Below, piece by piece: positions 24,236-33,586 of a DNA stretch of 64,000 nucleotides; position 1 is the first letter of the stretch; each line of letters opens with the position of its first letter. The stretch lies in the NCBI RefSeq assembly GCF_014656355.1, contig NZ_BNCG01000004.1:235907-299906 (forward strand), written 5' to 3'. Source of the stretch: Camelimonas fluminis (GTDB lineage Bacteria; Pseudomonadota; Alphaproteobacteria; Rhizobiales; Beijerinckiaceae). The translations under genes were made by a program, and so were the position numbers. A model generated the notes under the pieces. The model made no database searches. It was not told the origin of the DNA and was given only the letters and a program-made list of their open reading frames with translations.

Positions 24236-25801
24236 ATGATCGACAATCAAAACGACCTGACGAATACTTCTGATGCCCAGAGCCGCCTGCGTCGCAAGGG
24301 CGGTCGCAGCCGCCGCGCGTCCGTGCTGCTGGGCGCCGTTGCCCTTGGCGCCGTGACGGTCGCTGGCTTGGCTCAGGGGACTTTGCTGCCGCCGTATAAC
24401 CAGGCTGTGGCCGCGACTGCCGCCGGCAATCCCGCCGCCGTCCAGCCCTCCTTTGCCGATGTCGTCGCCAAGGTGAAGCCGGCTGTTGTGTCGGTGCGCG
24501 TCAAGGTTGCCGAGGCGGCTCCGGCTGAAAGCAGCTTCTCTGGCGACGAATCTGGTTTTCCTCCTGGCAGCCCGATGGAGCGCTTCTTCCGTCGCTTCGG
24601 TGAAAATGCGCCGAATGGCGCGCCTGGCGGCGAGCGTCGTGGCCCTGGCCCCAAGCGCTTCGGTGAGGCGCAGGGCTCTGGCTTCTTCGTGACCAGCGAC
24701 GGCTACATCGTCACCAACAATCACGTGGTGGAGAAGGGGACCAAGGTCGAGGTCACCACCGATGATGGCCGCACCCTGGCTGCAAAGGTGGTGGGCGTTG
24801 ACCCGAAGACCGATCTGGCCTTGCTCAAGACTGAAGAAAAGGGACCGTTCCCGGCCGTTCCATTTGCCAAGGAAACGCCGCGTATTGGCGATTGGGTGAT
24901 TGCGGTTGGCAATCCTTTCGGTCTCGGCGGAACTGTTACGGCGGGCATCGTCTCGGCGCGTGGCCGTGACATCGGCGCCGGCCCATACGATGACTTCCTG
25001 CAGATTGATGCGCCCGTGAACCGCGGCAACTCGGGTGGTCCGACCTTCAATCTCGCCGGCGAAGTTGTTGGCGTGAACACAGCCATCGCTTCGCCGTCCG
25101 GCGGCAGCGTCGGCATTGCCTTCGCCGTGCCCTCGGAGACCGCCGGCAAGGTTATTGCTGAAATCCAGGACCATGGTTCGGTGAAGCGCGGCTTCCTTGG
25201 CGTGCAGATCCAGCCTGTGACCCTGGACATCGCCGAGGGCATCGGCCTCGACAAGGCTCAGGGCGCCCTGATCGCCAGGGTGGAAGAGGGAAGCCCCGGG
25301 GGCAAGGCTGGCCTGAAGACCGGCGACGCCATCACCGCCCTGAACGGCAAGCCGGTGAAGGACGCCCGCGATCTGAGCCGCGCGGTGGCCATGCTTGATC
25401 CGGGCGCCACGGCTGAGCTCTCTGTCTACCGCAGTGGCAAAACAGAAACGGTAAAGGTGAAGCTGGGCTCCATGCCGGGTGAAAAGACCGCTGCGGCGGG
25501 ACCAGGTTCCCCGGCAGATCTCGGCAAGCTGGGCCTTGCCCTGGCGCCGGCCGAAGAAGTGCGAGGCATGGAAGGCAAGGGCGTCGCCATCGTTGGCGTC
25601 GAACCTGGCTCTCAGGCGGAGGAGAAAGGATTGCGCGCCGGCGACGTGATCGCCGAGGCTGGCGGCCAGAAGGTCTCCACCCCGCAGGACGTGGCCAGCG
25701 CCATCGAAAAGAGCCGCAAGGAAGGGCGCAAGGCTGTGCTGCTGCAGCTCGCTTCTCCCCAGGGCGGCCGTTTCCTGGCCCTGACCTTGCCGACCGGCTG
25801 A
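24236..25801 (+). CDS. degP: Periplasmic serine protease/chaperone DegP (Do/HtrA)
   Basis: A 521-residue HtrA-family protease that degrades or refolds damaged envelope proteins. After a basic N-terminus and a signal/anchor helix (about residues 29-48), the protease domain has His163 in NNHVVE, Asp193 in TDLALLK and Ser266 in RGNSGGPT. Two PDZ domains follow: GFLGVQIQPVT to about residue 405, and a second ending in FLALTLP. ATG 24236 is chosen because GGAG lies ten bases upstream; an in-frame ATG 48 bases earlier has no ribosome site. It precedes a two-component pair, a stress-response arrangement conserved in rhizobia. Confidence 0.95.
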   Translation: MIDNQNDLTNTSDAQSRLRRKGGRSRRASVLLGAVALGAVTVAGLAQGTLLPPYNQAVAATAAGNPAAVQPSFADVVAKVKPAVVSVRVKVAEAAPAESSFSGDESGFPPGSPMERFFRRFGENAPNGAPGGERRGPGPKRFGEAQGSGFFVTSDGYIVTNNHVVEKGTKVEVTTDDGRTLAAKVVGVDPKTDLALLKTEEKGPFPAVPFAKETPRIGDWVIAVGNPFGLGGTVTAGIVSARGRDIGAGPYDDFLQIDAPVNRGNSGGPTFNLAGEVVGVNTAIASPSGGSVGIAFAVPSETAGKVIAEIQDHGSVKRGFLGVQIQPVTLDIAEGIGLDKAQGALIARVEEGSPGGKAGLKTGDAITALNGKPVKDARDLSRAVAMLDPGATAELSVYRSGKTETVKVKLGSMPGEKTAAAGPGSPADLGKLGLALAPAEEVRGMEGKGVAIVGVEPGSQAEEKGLRAGDVIAEAGGQKVSTPQDVASAIEKSRKEGRKAVLLQLASPQGGRFLALTLPTG

Positions 25802-25878
25802 TCTGACGGTGCGTTCCGGCCCCGGCTCACTCACTCCCCGGAGCCGGAACGCCCGAAGCAACGCCAAACGTCATGGAC

Positions 25879-25906
25879 GCGATCCGGTTGTGCTCAACCG
25901 GATCGC
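25879..25906 (+). terminator. Hairpin between degP and response regulator
   Basis: A perfect 12-bp stem GCGATCCGGTTG (25879-25890) / CAACCGGATCGC (25895-25906) with TGCT loop, followed by GCTCATTTT. It resembles a terminator with a poor U-tract. A second 10-bp inverted repeat (25811-25820 / 25843-25852) lies just upstream. Together they probably insulate degP from the regulator genes or process the transcript. Confidence 0.5.
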
Positions 25907-25968
25907 GCTCATTTTCTGGCGCACGCGCCGGCGTGTGGGCCTCTCGTTTTCGGTGAGGGCGCGCTATC

Positions 25969-26661
25969 ATGACCGACATGAAGATTCTGGTTGTCGAAGA
26001 TGATTCTGAAGCCGCCGCCTATATGGTCAAGGCGTTCCAGGAAAGCGGTCATGTGGCCGATCACGCGCCTGATGGGCTTGAGGGCTACGCCCTCGCGCGG
26101 GAGGAAACCTATGACGTGCTCGTTGTCGACCGCATGCTGCCGAAGCTGGATGGTCTCTCCCTGATCCGTTCCCTGCGCGAACAGAAGGTCGAGACGCCCG
26201 TGGTCATTCTGTCGGCGCTTGGCCAGGTCGATGACCGGGTGAAGGGTCTGCGCGCTGGTGGTGACGACTACCTTCCCAAACCTTACGCCTTCTCGGAACT
26301 GCTGGCCCGGGTGGAGGTGTTGTCGCGCCGCCGCCACGCCCCGGCGGCCGAGCAGACCACCTATCGGGTGGGCGATCTGGAGCTGGACCGGCTGGCGCAC
26401 AGCGCCACGCGCGGCGGCAAGGAGATCGCGCTGCAGCCGCGCGAATTCCGGTTGCTTGAATATCTCATGAAACACGCGGGGCAGGTGGTGACCCGCACCA
26501 TGCTGCTCGAAAATGTCTGGGACTATCACTTCGATCCCCAGACCAATGTCATCGACGTGCATGTGTCGCGGTTGCGCGCCAAGGTTGACAAGGGGCACGC
26601 CGCCCAACTCATTCACACCATTCGCGGCGCCGGGTACATGATCCGTGACAGCGCTCGGTAA
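25969..26661 (+). CDS. OmpR-family response regulator
   Basis: A 230-residue regulator with receiver residues Asp11/Asp12 in VVEDD, phosphoacceptor Asp54 in VVDRMLPKLDG, and Lys in YLPKPYAFSELLARVEVL. The winged-helix output domain shows YRVGDLELDRLAHSATRGGKEIALQPREFRLLEYLMKHAGQVVTR and VIDVHVSRLRAKVD. A second in-frame ATG three codons later (MKILVVEDD) is an alternative start. The kinase gene begins inside its last codons (GTG 26645). It follows degP and may control it through the 11-bp repeats at 24154. Confidence 0.92.
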   Translation: MTDMKILVVEDDSEAAAYMVKAFQESGHVADHAPDGLEGYALAREETYDVLVVDRMLPKLDGLSLIRSLREQKVETPVVILSALGQVDDRVKGLRAGGDDYLPKPYAFSELLARVEVLSRRRHAPAAEQTTYRVGDLELDRLAHSATRGGKEIALQPREFRLLEYLMKHAGQVVTRTMLLENVWDYHFDPQTNVIDVHVSRLRAKVDKGHAAQLIHTIRGAGYMIRDSAR

Positions 26662-28060
26662 GCTCGTCCGCACCACCGCGTTCAAGCTGACGCTGGCCTA
26701 CCTCGTCGTTTTCGTGGTGATGGCGGGTTGCGTGCTCGCCTATGTCACGCAAAGCGCACGCGAATTGCTGCTGGAGCAGACCCGCACCACCATCGCCGCC
26801 GAAACCAGCGGCCTTGCTGAGCAATATCGCCTTGGCGGCGTCCGCCGGCTTGTGCATGTGGTTGAGCGCCGAACGCGGTTGCCAGGCGCCTCGCTGTACC
26901 TCCTGACAACTTTCACTGGCGAGCGCCTCGCCGGCAATGTAGGCGAACTGCCAGCCGGCGTCCTCGACGAGCAGTCGACGCGCGTCATCGAATATCGGCG
27001 CGATGACCGCCATGAGGACAAGCAGATCAATGGTCGGGCGCTGGTCCAGGTTTATGTGCTGCCCGGCGGCTTTCGTCTGCTGGTCGGGCGGGACCTTGAG
27101 GAGCAGGAGCGCCTGCGCGCCGTGATGTGGCGCGCCGCCGGAATCTCTCTCACTTTCATCACCATTCTCGGCTGCATTGGCGGCTGGTTCATCACCCGGC
27201 GCGTGCTCAAGCGGGTTGAGGACATTTCGGATACGGCGCAAACGATCATGGGCGGCGACCTGGCCGGGCGCCTGCCCGTGACGGGAACCGGCGACGAACT
27301 GGACCGCCTGGCCATGCATCTTAACGCCATGCTTGAACGCATTGGCGAACTGATGAATGGCCTCAAAGAGGTCTCGGACAATATTGCCCACGACCTCAAA
27401 ACGCCCCTGACCCGTTTGCGCAATCACGCCGAAGAGGCGTTGCGCAGCAGCCGCGCGCCGGATGAATACGCCGCGGCCCTGGGGGCCGTCATCGAGGAGT
27501 CAGACAATCTCATCAAGGTGTTCAACGCCCTGCTGATGATTGCGCGCCTTGAGGCCGGCGGGGAGCCGCAGGACAGCATGGCGGAGTTTGACGCCGCCGA
27601 GGTGGCCCGGAGCGTTGTTGAGCTTTACGAGCCATTGGCGGAAGACGCCGGCATGACTGTTTCCGTCGACATGCCGGAACATCTGCCCATGTACGGCAGT
27701 CGTGAACTGCTGGGGCAGGCGCTCGCCAATTTGGTCGACAACGCCTTCAAATACGCCGTCCCGCCTGAGGGGGCGTCAAGCGGTCAGGCGCCGGCGCTGT
27801 GCATTTCCGCGAGCAAGGCAGGGGCTGGCGTGGAAATCGCCGTTTCCGACAACGGACCGGGCATCCCGGAAGACAGCCGCCACCACGTCGTCGAGCGTTT
27901 CGTGCGTCTGGAAGGCTCGCGCAGTCGCCCTGGCTTCGGACTTGGGTTAAGCCTTGTATCGGCGGTGGCTCGTCTGCACGGCGGACGGTTGCGGATTGAA
28001 GACAATCACCCGGGGCTGCGCGTCATACTTGAATTGCCTGGGAAGGGCGCATCCGCATGA
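26645..28060 (+). CDS. Sensor histidine kinase (EnvZ-type)
   Basis: A 471-residue membrane kinase starting at GTG 26645 and overlapping the regulator by 17 bases. Helix 1 is at about 12-34 (FKLTLAYLVVFVVMAGCVLAYV), a modest periplasmic loop follows, and helix 2 at about 165-185. HAMP begins RRVLKRVEDISDTAQTIMGGDLAGRLPV. The phosphoacceptor is His249 in NIAHDLKTPLTRL. ATPase motifs are NLVDNAFKYA, DNGPGIP and GFGLGLSLVSAVARLHGG. Its end overlaps the glnE start as ATGA. In rhizobia this pair often precedes glnE, although a functional link to nitrogen control is not shown. Confidence 0.92.
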   Translation: MTALGKLVRTTAFKLTLAYLVVFVVMAGCVLAYVTQSARELLLEQTRTTIAAETSGLAEQYRLGGVRRLVHVVERRTRLPGASLYLLTTFTGERLAGNVGELPAGVLDEQSTRVIEYRRDDRHEDKQINGRALVQVYVLPGGFRLLVGRDLEEQERLRAVMWRAAGISLTFITILGCIGGWFITRRVLKRVEDISDTAQTIMGGDLAGRLPVTGTGDELDRLAMHLNAMLERIGELMNGLKEVSDNIAHDLKTPLTRLRNHAEEALRSSRAPDEYAAALGAVIEESDNLIKVFNALLMIARLEAGGEPQDSMAEFDAAEVARSVVELYEPLAEDAGMTVSVDMPEHLPMYGSRELLGQALANLVDNAFKYAVPPEGASSGQAPALCISASKAGAGVEIAVSDNGPGIPEDSRHHVVERFVRLEGSRSRPGFGLGLSLVSAVARLHGGRLRIEDNHPGLRVILELPGKGASA

Positions 28061-31035
28061 GCAGAACGTCGGGAGAGCGGGCGGAAACCGCAACGCAGGA
28101 ATTGGCTGCTCTGGCAACGCGTTTCGCGGGCGCCCCCAGGGGGGGCGATGCGGCGGCCATGCGGTCCGCCCGGGCGAGCGTTGCCGAGCTGATTGCCGAG
28201 AACAGCGAAAAGGGCGGCGGACTGGCGTCGGCCCTGGAAGAAGCGCCGCTGATCCGCGATGTATTGCTTGGCGTTTTCGCCCATTCTCCCTTTCTGTCGC
28301 GCCTGCTGCGGGCGCGCGCCGGCCGGATCGACGCATTTTTGTTGACGGCGCCCGAAACCGCGCACGCCGCCCTCGTGGCCGAGGCCGCTGACGCCTGGCG
28401 CCAGGCCGGTGATCAGGCTGGGCTGATGAAGGCCTTGCGGCGGCTGCGGGCCGATAATGCGCTGCTGGTGGCGCTGGCTGATCTTGGCGGCGTCTGGAGC
28501 GTCGAGCAGGTGACCCGCGCCCTGACGGCATTCGCCGATGCCTGCGTTGGCGCCGCCGCGCGCTTCCTGCTGGCCGAGTTGGCCCGGCAGGGACGCCTGC
28601 TGGTTCCGGACGCTGATGCCCCCGAGCAGGGGTGTGGCCTGACCATCCTTGCCCTTGGCAAACATGGCGCTGGCGAGCTCAATTATTCCAGCGATATCGA
28701 TATCGTCGTGTTTTACGATCTCGAGGCGCCGCTCAAGGACGGGCTCGCCGCCTCCCAGATTTTCGTCCGGTTCACCCAGTCGCTGGCCAAAATCCTGCAG
28801 GAGCGCACTGGCGACGGTTATGTCTTCCGGGTCGACCTGCGCCTGCGCCCCGATCCCGGCTCCACCGCGCCGGCCATCTCCCTGCCAGCCGCCTTTTCCT
28901 ACTACGAAACAGTTGGCCAGAACTGGGAGCGCGCCGCCTACATCAAAGCCCGGCCAATCGCCGGCGACGTGCAGCTTGGGGCGGCGTTTCTGAAGGATTT
29001 GCGGCCGTTCATCTGGCGCAAATATTTCGACTTCGCCACCATCGCCGACATCCATGCGATGAAGCGGCAGATCCATGTGGTCAAGGGCCATGATCAGATC
29101 GCCCTGGCGGGGCACGACATCAAGCTGGGTCGCGGCGGCATTCGCGAGATCGAGTTTTTCGTTCAGACCCAGCAATTGGTGTTTGGCGGCAGACGCGAGA
29201 ATTTGCGCGGCGCCCGCACCCTCGACATGCTGGCCGCCCTTGCCGGGGACGGCTGGATTTCCGCCGAAGCCCGCGACGAATTGAGCGACGCCTACCGGTT
29301 CCTGCGCACGCTGGAGCACCGCCTGCAGATGGTCGGCGATGAGCAGACCCAGCGCTTGCCGGATGATGCGGAGCGACTGCAGGACTTCGCCCGTTTCGCC
29401 GGCTTCGCTTCGACCAAAGCCCTGGGCGCGGCGCTTGAAAAGGTGGCGCGCACCGTCCAGCATCACTACGGCCTGCTCTTTGAGGAAGGCCCGGCGCTGG
29501 CGACAGAAGCTGGCAGCCTGGTGTTCACGGGCTCCAGCGACGATCCCGATACGCTCGAAACCCTGCGCCGCATTGGTTTCCGTGAACCGTCTGTGGTGAC
29601 GGAAACCATTCGCGGCTGGCATTTCGGCCGACGTCCAGCCATCACCAGCGCCCGGGCGCGGGAGGTGGTGACGGAGCTGACGCCCGGGTTGCTCGGCGCC
29701 CTTGGCCGCACGGCCGACCCGGATGGCGCGTTGGCCGCCCTCGATCGCGCCTTCGGCCGTATGCCCGCCGCCGTTGAACTCCTGTCGATGTTGCGCTCAA
29801 ACGAGCGGTTGCTGAACCTGTTCGCTGATCTGCTGGGCACCGCGCCGCGCCTGGCCGACATCGTTTCCGAACGTCCGCATGTGCTGGACGCCATCATCGA
29901 TCCTGCCTTCGCCGAGGACGCCCAGAAGCTCGACAGCCTCGCCGCGCGTATTCGCGGCCATATCGGCAGACCGGCCAGTTTCGAGGAGTTTCTCGATCGC
30001 GCCCGCGACGCCGCGCGGCTTGCCCAGTTTGTGGTTGGCGCCCGCATGCTCACCGGCATCTACGCTCCGGAGCGGGCGGGGCAGGGCTTCGCCGTTATAG
30101 CCGATGCGATTATCGCCGCCTGCCTCGAGGCCGTGCTGTCGGCGTTCCGGGATGATCATGGCGTCGTGCCTGGCGGTGAAATCGTTGTGATGGCTTATGG
30201 CCGCCTCGGTTCGCATCAACTCACCGCTTCATCCGATCTTGATCTGGTGGTCATCTATGACTTCGATCCGGAACAGGCCGAGAGCGATGGCGCGCGTCCA
30301 TTGCATGCATCCGTCTACTATAACCGTCTGACGCAACGTCTGGTCAGCGCCCTGACAGTGCCGACACGGCGCGGTCGCCTTTACGACGTGGACATGCGCT
30401 TGCGGCCCGATGGCCGCAAGGGCGCCGTCGCCACCCAGTTCTCCGGCTTCACCCGCTATCAGACCACCGAGGCGGAAACCTGGGAGCACATGGCGTTGAC
30501 GCGCGCGCGCGTGGTCGCTGGCGACCCAGGTCTTGCCCAGCGCGTCTCGGACGCCGTGCGTGAAGTGATCGACCGGCCGCGCGACCACACGGCCCTGGCG
30601 AAGAGCGTGCGGGACATGCGCGCCCTGGTGGCGCGGGAGAAGGGCGATCGCAGCTCCTGGGACCTGAAGCTGGCCTCAGGCGGGTTGATGGACGTGGAGT
30701 TCGTCGCCCAGTATCTGGCGCTTGGCTGGCCGGGCCTCTCCGCCGGTCTGGAGCGCGTGGACGCCGGGCAGATCATCCATGCCGCCATCGACAGGCACGT
30801 GCTGCCAGCGGCGGATGGCGAGCCGCTTTGCGCTGGCTATGCGGTGATGGAGGACGTGTTGCAGTGGGAGCGTCTGACCGTTGACGGTGATTTCAATGCG
30901 AAGAACGTGGCGCCGGCGGTGCTGAAGCGCATCGCCAATGCCGTGGGGCTGCCGGACGTGAAGATGCTGGAGGCGCATCTGGCGACGCTGCGCGCCGACG
31001 TGCGCGCCGCCTTCCGGCGGGTCCTCGGCGGTTAA
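28057..31035 (+). CDS. glnE: Glutamine synthetase adenylyltransferase/deadenylase GlnE
   Basis: A 992-residue bifunctional enzyme that adds and removes AMP on glutamine synthetase in response to PII. Both nucleotidyltransferase cores are intact: GAGELNYSSDIDIVVFYD (about residues 207-224, deadenylylating half) and GRLGSHQLTASSDLDLVVIYD (about 715-735, adenylylating half), each with the Asp-x-Asp metal site. PII-uridylyltransferase-like helical regions follow each (REIEFFVQTQQLVFGG, LMDVEFVAQYLAL). Length is close to the family norm. It starts within the kinase stop (ATGA) and ends 20 bases from a convergent gene. Confidence 0.96.
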   Translation: MSRTSGERAETATQELAALATRFAGAPRGGDAAAMRSARASVAELIAENSEKGGGLASALEEAPLIRDVLLGVFAHSPFLSRLLRARAGRIDAFLLTAPETAHAALVAEAADAWRQAGDQAGLMKALRRLRADNALLVALADLGGVWSVEQVTRALTAFADACVGAAARFLLAELARQGRLLVPDADAPEQGCGLTILALGKHGAGELNYSSDIDIVVFYDLEAPLKDGLAASQIFVRFTQSLAKILQERTGDGYVFRVDLRLRPDPGSTAPAISLPAAFSYYETVGQNWERAAYIKARPIAGDVQLGAAFLKDLRPFIWRKYFDFATIADIHAMKRQIHVVKGHDQIALAGHDIKLGRGGIREIEFFVQTQQLVFGGRRENLRGARTLDMLAALAGDGWISAEARDELSDAYRFLRTLEHRLQMVGDEQTQRLPDDAERLQDFARFAGFASTKALGAALEKVARTVQHHYGLLFEEGPALATEAGSLVFTGSSDDPDTLETLRRIGFREPSVVTETIRGWHFGRRPAITSARAREVVTELTPGLLGALGRTADPDGALAALDRAFGRMPAAVELLSMLRSNERLLNLFADLLGTAPRLADIVSERPHVLDAIIDPAFAEDAQKLDSLAARIRGHIGRPASFEEFLDRARDAARLAQFVVGARMLTGIYAPERAGQGFAVIADAIIAACLEAVLSAFRDDHGVVPGGEIVVMAYGRLGSHQLTASSDLDLVVIYDFDPEQAESDGARPLHASVYYNRLTQRLVSALTVPTRRGRLYDVDMRLRPDGRKGAVATQFSGFTRYQTTEAETWEHMALTRARVVAGDPGLAQRVSDAVREVIDRPRDHTALAKSVRDMRALVAREKGDRSSWDLKLASGGLMDVEFVAQYLALGWPGLSAGLERVDAGQIIHAAIDRHVLPAADGEPLCAGYAVMEDVLQWERLTVDGDFNAKNVAPAVLKRIANAVGLPDVKMLEAHLATLRADVRAAFRRVLGG

Positions 31036-31055
31036 CGGAGAAAACGCACAGCCTG

Positions 31056-33380
31056 TCAGGCCGCTGCGTGATCGGCGCCAAGCGTGGGGACCTGCAGTGG
31101 CAGGCGCACGGTGATGACAGCGCCGTGCCCCAGTTTCGACTGGATGTGCAGCGCGCCGCCATGCATCTCCGCCAGGGAGCGGGCGATGGCAAGGCCAAGT
31201 CCTGCCCCTTTGTTCGCCTTGTTAAATTCGCCTTCCACCTGTTCGAATGGACGTCCCAACGTGTCGATCGCCTCGGCCGCGATGCCGACGCCGGTGTCGA
31301 TGACGTGGAGATCGACCAGATCGTCGCTGAGGCGGGCGCGCACGGTGATCTCACCACCTTCCGGCGTGAACTTCACCGAGTTGCGCAGCAGGTGAACAAG
31401 GATCTGCTGCAGGGCGCGCGGATCGGCCTCCATGCCGAGTTTTTCTGGTGCGTCAACATCCAGACGCAACCCCTTGCCGCTGGCGGCTTCACTGACCGTC
31501 GAGACGGCGGCGTCGATGACGGCGCGACCATCGATGCGCTGGGGCTCGATCTTCCGGCTGCCAGTGTCGATCCGCGACATTTCCAGAATGTCCTCGACCA
31601 TCGCCAGCAACTTCTGGCCGCTGCCCCGGATGTCGCGTGAGTAATCCGTGTACCGGGCGTTGCCGAGCGGGCCGAACATCTCTCCTTCCATCATTTCCGA
31701 GAAGCCGATGATGGCGTTGAGCGGCGTGCGCAGTTCGTGGCTCATATTGGCGAGGAACTCGGACTTGGCCCGGTTGGCCGCTTCGGCCTTGCCCTTCTCC
31801 TCACGATAACCTTCGGCGAGGTCCGCCAGCTGCTGTCCGCGCATTTCCAGGGCCTGACGGGAGCGGCGCAGATCGGAAACCAGCACGAGCAGGCGGCGCT
31901 CCGAATCGACCAATTGTTCTTCGTGACGCTTCAGCCCCGTGATGTCGGTGCCAATGGAGACCAGGCCGCCGTCCTTGGTGCGGCGCTCGTTGACCTGCAA
32001 CCAGCGGCCATCAGCCAGTTCGGCCTCGTAGGTCTGGGCGTCGCGGCTGGCGACGGCGCCATTGATGGGCCGGGTCTGCACGATCGGCAAAATACCCTGC
32101 TGCATCAGCTCTTCCTGCGTCATGCCGGTGACCTGCAGCTCCGGCGGCAGGCGGTGCAGGCTGCGGAACTTCGAGTTGCAGGTGACAAGGCGCTGGTCCT
32201 GCCCCCACAGGACGAAGGCTTCAGAAATGCTCTCGATTGCATCGCTAAGGCGGTTGTCGGAGGTTTTTTTCAGCGCGGCCATACGGCGTTGCTCGGTGAT
32301 GTCGACCGAGATGCCAATCAGGTGCGGGCCGTCCTGATCCTCGCTACGCTCCACCAGTTCGCTGCGGTGACGCAGCCAGATCCACTCCCCGGCGGCGTTG
32401 CGGATGCGGAATTCGTAATCAACCGTATCGGCGCGGGCCCCGGCCAGCATGTCAGCCAGACCGTAGAGGTCGCCGTCATCCGGATGCACCATGGCGTTGA
32501 CTTCGCCAAATGACAGAAACTCGTTCTGACGGGTCAGGCCCAGCAGGGCGTACATGCTGTCGGACCAGTAGATGCGACCGCGGGCGATGTCCCAGTCCCA
32601 GAGGCCGCAACGGCCGCGGTTGAGCGCGGTGTCGATGCGCTCCGTCACCCGCTCGGTGATGTCGTCGGCGTCGCGAGCCCGGGCTGATTGCATGAAATAG
32701 GCGGCGGCGATGGCCACAAGCACCAGTGAGGCTGTGAGCAGCAGCGTGCCGTAGTTGCGCGTCAGGGCGCGCCACGGGGCCAGGGCGTCATCCAGCGGCT
32801 GGATGACGGCGAGCTGGCCAAGCGGAGCGGGCAGGTTCCGGACCGTGGCGAGAACCCGCTGGTTGTTGGCCAGCGAGATTTCCATGACGCCAGCGCGGTC
32901 GGCAAAGGTGGTGAGGGGCTGGGCCGGTCCCAGCCAGTTCGCCAGCCGGCCCTGCGTCGGCGCGCCGGCCGGCGCTGCGGCGACAATGTTTCCGGCGGCG
33001 TCGGAGATGATGACCGAGCGACCGGCTGCCAGCGCCTGCGACGGCGCGTGGGCTTCCAGGAGCGCGCGTCCGACCGTGGCGGGGCTGGTGGAGTTCGTCG
33101 CCCCTGGCGTTGCCGTGGCGTGAGCCAGAGATGCGGCAAGCAGGTCGATGGTGATCGCGGCCTCGTCGATCGCCTCTGAGCGCGAGCTGACGGCCTGGAG
33201 CACGGCGCTGAAGGCGAGGGTGAGAACGAAAACGCCAAGAAGGCAGGGAACGGCGAGCTTCAGCCAGGGCTCAGCGGCGACCAGCCTGCCCAGGGCCGGG
33301 TGCGTGATGGATTTCGCCACTCCCAGAACGGTGGCCGCGCGCGCAGGTGCGCGTGCGGGCGTCGCTTGGACGCGCGCCAT
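31056..33380 (-). CDS. Multi-PAS sensor histidine kinase, PleC-like
   Basis: A 774-residue membrane-bound hybrid of sensing and kinase domains. Helix 1 is at about 36-58 and helix 2 at about 205-225, with a periplasmic loop between. A PAS domain with PAC ([22 protein letters not shown], ending [14 protein letters not shown]) precedes a second PAS ([21 protein letters not shown], ending [10 protein letters not shown]) and a coiled-coil linker. HisKA is [29 protein letters not shown], a form typical of PleC/DivJ kinases in alphaproteobacteria. HATPase motifs are DTGVGI and [21 protein letters not shown] 33380 follows AAGGGGGAT. PleC identity is inferred from the H-box style and rhizobial gene order (glnE neighbour). 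Confidence 0.85.
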   Translation of the reverse strand: MARVQATPARAPARAATVLGVAKSITHPALGRLVAAEPWLKLAVPCLLGVFVLTLAFSAVLQAVSSRSEAIDEAAITIDLLAASLAHATATPGATNSTSPATVGRALLEAHAPSQALAAGRSVIISDAAGNIVAAAPAGAPTQGRLANWLGPAQPLTTFADRAGVMEISLANNQRVLATVRNLPAPLGQLAVIQPLDDALAPWRALTRNYGTLLLTASLVLVAIAAAYFMQSARARDADDITERVTERIDTALNRGRCGLWDWDIARGRIYWSDSMYALLGLTRQNEFLSFGEVNAMVHPDDGDLYGLADMLAGARADTVDYEFRIRNAAGEWIWLRHRSELVERSEDQDGPHLIGISVDITEQRRMAALKKTSDNRLSDAIESISEAFVLWGQDQRLVTCNSKFRSLHRLPPELQVTGMTQEELMQQGILPIVQTRPINGAVASRDAQTYEAELADGRWLQVNERRTKDGGLVSIGTDITGLKRHEEQLVDSERRLLVLVSDLRRSRQALEMRGQQLADLAEGYREEKGKAEAANRAKSEFLANMSHELRTPLNAIIGFSEMMEGEMFGPLGNARYTDYSRDIRGSGQKLLAMVEDILEMSRIDTGSRKIEPQRIDGRAVIDAAVSTVSEAASGKGLRLDVDAPEKLGMEADPRALQQILVHLLRNSVKFTPEGGEITVRARLSDDLVDLHVIDTGVGIAAEAIDTLGRPFEQVEGEFNKANKGAGLGLAIARSLAEMHGGALHIQSKLGHGAVITVRLPLQVPTLGADHAAA

Positions 33381-33586
33381 CTCAATCCCCCTTCGGAATC
33401 CCGCCAAAAACCATCAGGTTGATGTGCCGCATCTTCCCGAATCACCACCATCTGAATCGTATTTTGTTGCTTTGTCCAGAGTGGTTTCCGGTTCGTTAGC
33501 GGGGAGCGGGGCGCAGGATTATTGGCGTTCCTGGGGGTTGGGGAAGCGACGGACGCTTCCCCTGGATGTTGTGGTTCCCGCGTGCT

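Noticed and set aside
33540..33562. GGGGAAGCG / CGCTTCCCC hairpin after pepN as terminator
   Set aside because: The stem is perfect but no T-run follows in either direction, so no terminator is claimed.
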